Source: an uncultured Prevotellaceae bacterium
GTDB taxonomy: Bacteria; Bacteroidota; Bacteroidia; Bacteroidales; Muribaculaceae
DNA: 64,000 bases
Reading direction: 5' to 3'
Assembly (NCBI GenBank): GCA_947165675.1
Contig: CAMVBJ010000005.1
Location: 51,672 to 115,671 of the forward strand
Shown here piece after piece: positions 58,594-64,000 of the stretch. Within the stretch, counting starts at the first letter, position 1. Every line of letters starts with the position of its first letter. A program made the translations under genes and the position numbers. The notes under the pieces were generated by a model. That model was given only the letters and a program-made list of their open reading frames with translations, made no database searches and was not told where the DNA came from.

Positions 58594-59448
58594 TCAGAAC
58601 CAATATCCATTTGCTCTTTTTTTGTTCTCGAACACGGGTGGCTCGAAGAGTTTGTAAGTGTTTGAATTGCTGAAGTGCGGGAACGAGGTCTCGTTCTTGC
58701 GCATCAGGTCAACGATGTCACGCAGCGACTGGATGGGCACCTGGTTGCCCTGCAGGGCGGTGACAACGATCTGCCGCAGTTGCTCGATGACACGGGTATG
58801 GTGAGACGTGGCGACGGAAATATCCGTGAATGCGGACATGACCTCGCTACGGAACACGGCCAGTTGCTCGGACGAGATGTATTCCTCAGCCAGCCGTTGC
58901 TCCACCTCGATTGCCTTGGAGCGCAGGCCTAGATAGTTCGCCCACCGGTGTTCGGTGAAACCGCACAGGTTGGCGAGATCTATGTTCGGGAACAGCGTTG
59001 CGCTGAACCACTGACGCTTGGGGCTGGCGCTCCACGAGCTGTTGAGGAACAGGTTGTGGATCAGCTGCTCAATGGCGATATCCCGGCTCGTCTCCAGCGA
59101 GCCGAGGAGCCTCGATATCCTATGCGGGCTTGCCGGAGCGATGTTCTGGTTGCTCACGATGCCGAATCCGTTCGGTGTGAGCACCAGGTCAAGTGACGGC
59201 ACGGCCCGCATGAACGCCTCATGGACCACAACGAGCGTTGCGCAGGTGCGCAGCGGCTCAGTCTCTTCCATGGCGAGCAGTTCGGGGGCGAAGTCGTCAC
59301 CGATGAACTGGGTCATCACCCATCGTTCTGCCTGGTCCAGCCATGGCAGAATCTTTTCGTGGAAGGTCGTTTCGCCTTCCACGGTGTCAAAAGCGTTGGG
59401 CAGGTATCTGCGCAACTGCTGGTCTGATGTGATAAGTTTCGTTGTCAT
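58594..59448 (-). CDS. DUF6712-like phage protein
   Basis: A 284-residue protein found next to portal genes in Bacteroidetes phages. The N-terminal half has ILPWLDQAERWVMTQFIGDDF and LNSSWSASPKRQWFSATLFPNID. The C-terminal helices are followed by VPIQSLRDIVDLMRKN. I place it in DUF6712 by pattern only. It may be a head-tail connector. The ATG overlaps the stop of a 40-codon gene upstream (ATGA). Confidence 0.7.
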   Translation of the reverse strand: MTTKLITSDQQLRRYLPNAFDTVEGETTFHEKILPWLDQAERWVMTQFIGDDFAPELLAMEETEPLRTCATLVVVHEAFMRAVPSLDLVLTPNGFGIVSNQNIAPASPHRISRLLGSLETSRDIAIEQLIHNLFLNSSWSASPKRQWFSATLFPNIDLANLCGFTEHRWANYLGLRSKAIEVEQRLAEEYISSEQLAVFRSEVMSAFTDISVATSHHTRVIEQLRQIVVTALQGNQVPIQSLRDIVDLMRKNETSFPHFSNSNTYKLFEPPVFENKKRANGYWF

Positions 59449-59567
59449 AGCATCTCGTTTTCGTCAAGAATATCGAATACATAGGTATCGTCCACTTCGA
59501 GGAAGTCTGCTATCTCCTCGATGTTCATCCCCTCTTCATACATACAAATGATATCGTCTTTAATCAT
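59445..59567 (-). CDS. 40-residue HTH-like small protein
   Basis: A short frame MIKDDIICMYEEGMNIEEI...EVDDTYVFDILDE. The pattern of an acidic helix, GMNIEEIADFL, then a second helix resembles a minimal helix-turn-helix (Trp repressor/sigma-like). Its stop overlaps the next ATG (ATGA), which supports real translation. It lies between portal and the DUF6712-like gene. It could be a small regulator or a connector accessory. Confidence 0.6.
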   Translation of the reverse strand: MIKDDIICMYEEGMNIEEIADFLEVDDTYVFDILDENEML

Positions 59568-59644
59568 GATCTATACACTTATTTTGGTATTTAGTGGCCC
59601 ATAAATCTCTTCGTTGGGAAAGGTTCACTGATCGCACACCGCCG

Positions 59645-60997
59645 CTATTGCGGCGACTCTTGCTGTGAACTTTCCCTAAAGCTGACGCTTTTTGCGTCCT
59701 GATGCTCGTCCAGCGTGGTGAGTTGGATGAAGGGGCAGTCGGGATAGGCACCCGTCCAGCCGTTGAAGCGTATGACGATCTGGTGGACCGTGAACAGCAG
59801 GTCGTGATACGGCTTCTGCAGGGCCTGGGCGATGGTGTACAATTCGCGCTTGTCGCTGCCCGAGTTGTTGCTCTGCGACTTCCCGGGCACGCTGCCCACC
59901 AGGTTGCTGTGAACGCGCATGGTGAAACATATCATGTTCACCGCCTCCTGGATGTCCGTTGACCAGTCGCCGCCCTCCTTGTCGGAGTCGATCTTGTTGA
60001 TGACGACCTCGTGCTGCACCTCGCCTGTGGGAGCCACATAGAAGGTGGAGAACCACACCTTGCCAGCGTTCTCGACGCCGGTAAGGAAGTCGAGGATCTG
60101 CTGCTTCTCCTTGACGATGCGTTTCTGCTGCTCGCGGCGGTCGGTGATGCCCTCGCTCTTGAAGATGGAGTCCCAATACTTGTTCGAGATCTCGATCTGG
60201 TACTTGATTGGGGCGATGTTCTTCAGCTTGGCCTCCTTGGCCATGCCGATGAGCTGCTTGATGTTGTACCACTTGCCACGGAACAGGGCGCCATAGTACG
60301 GTATCGGGTAATAGGTGCTATCGGGGGTTGGGACCCGCGTCAGCACGGCGAACTTGCGGGACTTGGTGCGGACGCGGCGCTTGCCGTCGTCACCGGCGAT
60401 GCGCCCCATGCGTATCGCCAGGTCGCGCCAAGGCGAATTGATGTCTAGCAGGTCGATCACCTCGATATCGTCACGGCTGGCCACGGGCTGGCGCCAGTTG
60501 GCGTAGAGCACCTGGCGTATGCTGCCGTCCTTCTCCGCAGGGGTAAGACGGCAGTAGCAGGCCTCCTTGCGGATCAGTCGTACTATCCTCGTGCCCTCAG
60601 CATTGAGGATGACGACCGAGACGCAGAAGGCGAAGTGCTTGAAGTCCTGGCACACACCGAGGAAGTAAGAGGGCATGGCGTTGTCGAGCAGGAAGTCCTC
60701 GACCTCCCGCTTGACATCGCCGCCACACGAGTCGGTGTTGTACTGCAGCCCGCTGCCGTAGCACACCTCGGCATTGAACATCTGGCAGGTGGCGAGGGTC
60801 TCGTCACTCTCGATGAGGTCGATGATGTGGTACGGCATGTTGTTATCGCTTCCCCATGGGATGTAGGACAGCGATTTGTCGATGATCGTCGGCACGATGT
60901 CCACGTCTTCCTTGAACACCTTGCCGCTGTCGGTCTTGAAAGCGGCCGATGCGTTGAGCACCGGGATAGTTTCTACACTATTAAAATTTAACTCCAT
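59645..60997 (-). CDS. phage portal protein
   Basis: A 450-residue portal-like protein, the dodecameric DNA channel at one head vertex. It has SYIPWGSDNNMPYHIIDLIESD near the N-terminus, YYPIPYYGALFRGKWYNIKQL in the middle, and FTMRVHSNLVGSVPGKSQSNNSGSDKREL before the crown-like C-terminal helices. A broken homologous fragment lies at 39021-39122. The -7 box TAATTTTG at 61027-61020 suggests it starts a new transcript after the nuclease cargo gene. Confidence 0.8.
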   Translation of the reverse strand: MELNFNSVETIPVLNASAAFKTDSGKVFKEDVDIVPTIIDKSLSYIPWGSDNNMPYHIIDLIESDETLATCQMFNAEVCYGSGLQYNTDSCGGDVKREVEDFLLDNAMPSYFLGVCQDFKHFAFCVSVVILNAEGTRIVRLIRKEACYCRLTPAEKDGSIRQVLYANWRQPVASRDDIEVIDLLDINSPWRDLAIRMGRIAGDDGKRRVRTKSRKFAVLTRVPTPDSTYYPIPYYGALFRGKWYNIKQLIGMAKEAKLKNIAPIKYQIEISNKYWDSIFKSEGITDRREQQKRIVKEKQQILDFLTGVENAGKVWFSTFYVAPTGEVQHEVVINKIDSDKEGGDWSTDIQEAVNMICFTMRVHSNLVGSVPGKSQSNNSGSDKRELYTIAQALQKPYHDLLFTVHQIVIRFNGWTGAYPDCPFIQLTTLDEHQDAKSVSFRESSQQESPQ

Positions 60998-61019
60998 AAT
61001 CTCGCGGTTTAAGTTTCCG

Positions 61020-61027
61020 CAAAATTA
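61020..61027 (-). promoter_or_regulatory. -7 box of the portal gene
   Basis: TAATTTTG on the minus strand, 22 bases before the portal ATG; no -33 box at standard spacing. Confidence 0.45.
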
Positions 61028-61058
61028 TGGAGTCTATTCTGTTGAGAAAAAGACAAAG

Positions 61059-62207
61059 TTAAAGCATTATTAAGTGCTTCGCATCAATTTCTGCTAGCAT
61101 TATATCAAGTTTCCCGATTATGTAATTACAAAACTTGTTATCACTTTGGCTTGCCATATCAATTGCGGTCCTCATATTCCAATTGAAATAGATGCCATTT
61201 AAGTTTGACCATCCGTAAGGCCAAGCTTCTGTCGGATCATTATCTAAGCAATCAAGCTTCTGACGACTAATCGTTGACCAATCTATAGAATTATAATTAG
61301 ACACACCGCAATAAAACATACTTTCACTCATTCTTTCACTCCAGAAAAAGATCGCTGTATGTTTCCATGCGGGGCGATAAAAATAAAATCCCCGACCACC
61401 TCGTTCGGATCCAAACATATTAACGGTTTCAAACAGAAGGCCCCTGCTTGAAGCATGTGCTTTTAAAATCCGTTCAACTCGGGTCGTGAAAACGTAGCGG
61501 AGCAAATCATATTCACTATTTAGCAATTTCTCTACTTCTTCGGCATGAGTTGCTATCAGCTCCAATAGTTTGTTTTTATCTTCATTGTCCATATCTTGAT
61601 TAGTCAAATTTAAGATGTGATTTTGATACTGAATGAGAGTCTCGCGAATAATAGGCAATTTCACGCTATATTTTATTGCATCTTCAAGCCAGCTTATTAC
61701 AGTAGATGCGTATGAAATCTGCAAATATTGAACCCCTTCACCGCTTTGTGACGATGCCGCATTACCATTTAAAGTGAGATATAAAACAATATATCCCCCA
61801 TTAAAGGACTTCTTTGCATATTCATTATAACGCCTTAGCTGTTCAAACTGGTCCCCAGCATATATCTTGTTTTCAATGATAACAGCTTGATTATATGGAT
61901 TTGTGATTAGGATGTCAATAAATCCATCTCCTGTGTAGTGTTCGCGTTCGACAGAAGCACCTTTGTCTAAGTAGAAGTTAAAATCGCTATGAATCGATGA
62001 AAGGAATAATGAAAGGAATAAAGTTCCTTGACCATGTGATCCTTGTGGGTTGAGCAACTCAGCAATGATTGAAGAATGGGTGGTTTCATAGTGGTTTACG
62101 CCACAAGCTGAGAACATATTAAACTGCTCTCCTCTCAATCGACTCTGCTCTCGTTTAACATTCGATTGTTGAATTAGATTATTTATCTGTCTTAATAATT
62201 TTTCCAT
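61059..62207 (-). CDS. PD-(D/E)XK nuclease family cargo protein
   Basis: A 382-residue protein of the PDDEXK_4 type. The N-terminal NHYETTHSSIIAELLNPQG (E41) is followed by the core FIDILITNPYNQAVIIENKIYAGDQFEQLRRY with D98, E112 and K114. The C-terminal domain (230-380) is aromatic and may bind DNA or another target. AT-rich, with its own -7 box, it is inserted between portal and tail-type genes. Such nucleases are common in anti-phage systems, so superinfection exclusion is a reasonable guess. Confidence 0.8.
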   Translation of the reverse strand: MEKLLRQINNLIQQSNVKREQSRLRGEQFNMFSACGVNHYETTHSSIIAELLNPQGSHGQGTLFLSLFLSSIHSDFNFYLDKGASVEREHYTGDGFIDILITNPYNQAVIIENKIYAGDQFEQLRRYNEYAKKSFNGGYIVLYLTLNGNAASSQSGEGVQYLQISYASTVISWLEDAIKYSVKLPIIRETLIQYQNHILNLTNQDMDNEDKNKLLELIATHAEEVEKLLNSEYDLLRYVFTTRVERILKAHASSRGLLFETVNMFGSERGGRGFYFYRPAWKHTAIFFWSERMSESMFYCGVSNYNSIDWSTISRQKLDCLDNDPTEAWPYGWSNLNGIYFNWNMRTAIDMASQSDNKFCNYIIGKLDIMLAEIDAKHLIML

Positions 62208-62267
62208 TTTACAATTTATGATTCTGTGGCATCAAAATGGAATGGCCAGGCACGCCCTTACCACCCA

Positions 62268-62275
62268 CAAAGATA
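62268..62275 (-). promoter_or_regulatory. -7 box of the PDDEXK cargo gene
   Basis: TATCTTTG on the minus strand, about 60 bases before the ATG at 62207; no -33 box. Confidence 0.4.
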
Positions 62276-62315
62276 GTAGATTTTCCTTATATAAAAAATA
62301 ATATTGCAGCAAACA

Positions 62316-62549
62316 TTACAGATGTACGGGTATTCCGTTGATCTCGAAGATGCAGCAGATGCGGGCCTGGCGTATCTGGTGCGAGTCGAGCAGCTTGAAC
62401 TGCTGGGTGCCCTGGTAGAAGTTGTAGCGCAGGGGGATGCAGTTGCGCCAGCACTGGATCTCCCCGCGCTTCGTCCAAAGCTTCAGGTCAACCGGGTCTC
62501 CGGCCTTGAGCATCCTGCGAAGGGTGCTGATGTGGATACTTTGTGCCAT
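62316..62549 (-). CDS. small phage protein of the structural module
   Basis: A 77-residue protein starting MAQSIHISTLRRMLKAGDPV. The beta-rich remainder (VDLKLWTKRGEIQCWRNC then QFKLLDSHQIRQAR) suggests a small OB- or SH3-like fold. The start lies 4 bases after the upstream 369-residue gene, so they are coupled. The longer open frame upstream is read in another frame of that gene and is not used. Function unknown. Confidence 0.65.
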   Translation of the reverse strand: MAQSIHISTLRRMLKAGDPVDLKLWTKRGEIQCWRNCIPLRYNFYQGTQQFKLLDSHQIRQARICCIFEINGIPVHL

Positions 62550-62553
62550 AGGT

Positions 62554-63663
62554 CTATTGGAATGAGGGGTCAAACTGCTCGGTGAAGATGCGGTCGTGAT
62601 CCACCGAGAGGTAGTCTGTCGGCAGGTATGTCCGGCGGTCCTGGTACTGGTAGGTGAACTTGACCGTGTTGAGTTCACCGTCGGCATCATTGATGTCGCA
62701 GTCACAGTCCGTGATCAGGATGATGGGCATGCCCAGCGGATTGTAGCCCTGCGAGAAGTCGGTGCGCTTGGTCGCCATGCGCACGTCGTGGCTGTAGAAC
62801 AGCTGCTCGATCCACCGGGCCTGCTCCATGGTCAGGCCCGAGGTCTCCACCTGGTACTGCTTCTCGTTCTGCTGGTTGTAGAAGGTGGAGATGCGGTTGG
62901 TCACGGCCATCTGGCGCTCCACCTTGGGTTTGTGGGTGGTCACGGCGAACAGCTCGCAGCACTCGAAGCAGTTGAACGCGTTGCGGAAATACAGCGTGAG
63001 GTTCGGCTCGGCCTCCTGGACGTAGTACGTGAAGGCCCGTGCGCCCACCTGCACACTGCAGGCCAGCACCTTGATGTGCTCCCTTACCCAGCCGTTGGCC
63101 TCCACGGCATCGAGCATCTTGTTGTGGGTGATCTCCACACGCGCCACCGTGTCGATGGTGCTCTGGGCCTGCTGGACGATCTGTTGGAACACCCGTGGCT
63201 CCTCGTCATAGACGCTGGCCACGACACGCAGGCGGACGCTCTCCTTGGAGAAGGCCGGCTTGTGGTAATAGAGGAACTCCGTAGCCCCGGGCGACGTGAG
63301 TTTCCCTTCCATCGTGGTGAGGAAATTGTTGCGCAGGAACTCGTCGGTGTCGCCAGTGAAGTGCTGCTCCAGATAGACCGCCTGGAAGGTGGCCAGTGTC
63401 TGGATGGATCCGTTGTGCTTGGCCCTGAGCGTGAACGAGCGCAGGGCATGGCTGCCCTGGCGCATATAATACTCGACGACCGAACGGATATCATGGACAA
63501 TGATATTCCTTTGATACGGGATGTGTGTGGCCGAGAAAACCGTGGCCCCGCCCGAGACGATCGACACGACGGCCTCGTTGTCGTCGCTCGTCGTGAGGTC
63601 GAGGTCGGGAATCTGCGAGGAAAACATCAGCTCCTCCAGCTGGTTATTCAATGTGACTGACAT
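62554..63663 (-). CDS. phage structural protein, unknown
   Basis: A 369-residue beta-rich protein (MSVTLNNQLEELMFSSQIPDLDL...). It contains NIIVHDIRSVVEYYMRQGSH, TYYVQEAEPNLTLYFRNAF and a C-terminal ITDCDCDINDADGELNTVKF. It has no signal peptide. It is the first gene of the minus-strand block after a strong promoter. Probably a virion component by position; I do not recognise the family. Confidence 0.65.
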   Translation of the reverse strand: MSVTLNNQLEELMFSSQIPDLDLTTSDDNEAVVSIVSGGATVFSATHIPYQRNIIVHDIRSVVEYYMRQGSHALRSFTLRAKHNGSIQTLATFQAVYLEQHFTGDTDEFLRNNFLTTMEGKLTSPGATEFLYYHKPAFSKESVRLRVVASVYDEEPRVFQQIVQQAQSTIDTVARVEITHNKMLDAVEANGWVREHIKVLACSVQVGARAFTYYVQEAEPNLTLYFRNAFNCFECCELFAVTTHKPKVERQMAVTNRISTFYNQQNEKQYQVETSGLTMEQARWIEQLFYSHDVRMATKRTDFSQGYNPLGMPIILITDCDCDINDADGELNTVKFTYQYQDRRTYLPTDYLSVDHDRIFTEQFDPSFQ

Positions 63664-63688
63664 ATATTCTATCGATTTTAGTTTGTGG

Positions 63689-63719
63689 CAAAGGTATATT
63701 TGTGTCGCGGGATGGCAAA
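63689..63719 (-). promoter_or_regulatory. promoter TTTG-N19-TACCTTTG
   Basis: On the minus strand TTTG (63719-63716), 19 bases, TACCTTTG (63696-63689), 26 bases before ATG 63663. Exact Bacteroidetes consensus; drives the structural block. Confidence 0.78.
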
Positions 63720-63724
63720 AGACA

Positions 63725-63765
63725 AAGAAAAAGCCGGGCGTTCCCCATCGATGGGGGCGTCCGGC
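63725..63765 (-). terminator. rho-independent terminator
   Basis: GCCGGACGCCCCCATCGATG folds with its partner (CATCGATGGGGAACGCCCGGC, one bulge) between 63733 and 63765 and is followed on the minus strand by TTTTTCTTTG. It ends the partial gene that enters from the right. Confidence 0.75.
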
Positions 63766-63817
63766 GCCGGTTCCGATCGGTGGGCGATCTTCTCGCCCAC
63801 CTGCGGAACGGGAGGCC

Positions 63818-64000
63818 TTAAACCTCGTGCTCGATGTACTCGCTCAGCTCCTTGAGGATGCCTTCGATGTCCTCGGCCGTGCTGTCATCGGCGAATGTCC
63901 ATGACCTGCTGGCCTTGGCGGGCGGCTCGCCTTGGTGGGCGAACCCCGTCCACCATGTCATCACCTCACCATCGCATCGCACCAGCGTATTGGTGTGGAT
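63818..64000 (-). CDS. C-terminal end of a phage gene (cut by the window edge)
   Basis: Sixty codons ending ELSEYIEHEV and a TAA stop at 63820-63818. The frame is open to the window end. The fragment has CDGEVMTWWTGFAHQGEPP and an acidic helix at the C-terminus. It is followed by a terminator. It is too short to assign. Confidence 0.55.
   Translation of the reverse strand: MHTNTLVRCDGEVMTWWTGFAHQGEPPAKASRSWTFADDSTAEDIEGILKELSEYIEHEV

Larger units (their letters stand above)
42669..64000. mobile_element. prophage region (partial, continues beyond the window)
   Basis: Portal, DUF6712-like protein, several small head-tail/tail proteins, tail fibre-like protein, holin, amidase and tape measure are on the minus strand over about 20 kb, interrupted by cargo genes with their own promoters. 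No integrase, terminase or major capsid is visible, so they should lie to the right of the window. The left edge is placed at the second att-like repeat; this boundary is inferred. Confidence 0.85.

Noticed and set aside
62596..63660. 354-codon plus-strand frame opposite the 369-residue phage gene
   Set aside because: Shadow frame; the minus-strand gene has a perfect promoter and normal composition.
43622..64000. Diversity-generating retroelement in the prophage
   Set aside because: No reverse transcriptase and no paired template/variable repeats could be found in the window.

Overview
The window looks like a chromosome segment of a gut-type Bacteroidales bacterium. This rests on the two-subunit glycine decarboxylase (gcvPA + gcvPB), several Bacteroidetes-restricted families (Omp28-like, DUF6029-like and DUF6712-like proteins), weak or absent Shine-Dalgarno sites, and repeated use of the Bacteroidetes promoter pattern TTTG-N19-TAnnTTTG. 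At least six perfect examples of that pattern are visible. I cannot fix the family; Prevotellaceae- or Muribaculaceae-like genomes are my inference.

Core region (about 0.1-36.5 kb). lplA-gcvT-gcvH-gcvPA-gcvPB-lpd form a complete glycine cleavage cluster with its own lipoate ligase. uvrB, a YgiQ-type radical SAM protein and a PAP2 phosphatase follow. On the minus strand is an envelope cluster: a TlpA-like thioredoxin, a DUF6029-like barrel protein, an Omp28-like lipoprotein, a dockerin-repeat protein and a large Omp28-like protein. Next is the minus-strand operon tgt-lptG-MBOAT-SGNH, then two secreted coiled-coil proteins, a lipoprotein, a serpin fused to a TonB C-terminal domain, a TPR/HTH regulator, a methyltransferase, small membrane proteins, two tandem tRNA-Glu genes, an acyltransferase, an omega-amidase and a U32 protein.

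Accessory region (36.5-42.7 kb). An AT-rich island carries an HNH nuclease, a DUF1016/PDDEXK nuclease and a decayed portal-gene fragment. After dedA, rpe and tRNA-Ser(CGA), the tRNA 3' end is repeated perfectly (21 bp) 1.6 kb downstream. These repeats bracket a small islet with a YafQ-type toxin-antitoxin pair and no integrase.

Prophage region (42.7-64 kb, running off the window). The structural genes are on the minus strand: portal, DUF6712-like protein, tail proteins, tail fibre-like protein, holin, amidase and a 1,382-residue tape measure. Cargo genes with their own -7 boxes interrupt them: crcB, a secreted carboxypeptidase-regulatory-like protein, a PDDEXK nuclease, a lipoprotein and two AT-rich unknowns. 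About 2.4 kb near the tape measure has no convincing gene but is rich in hairpins.

Repeats. Two copies of a terminal-inverted-repeat element fold as long multi-hairpin palindromes, and their stem differences are compensatory. One copy carries a nested 177-bp palindromic element. Composite intergenic repeats (TAGGCTTT-like arrays, a GCGGATGCC core and TGAAAACT-like arrays) recur at several gene ends.
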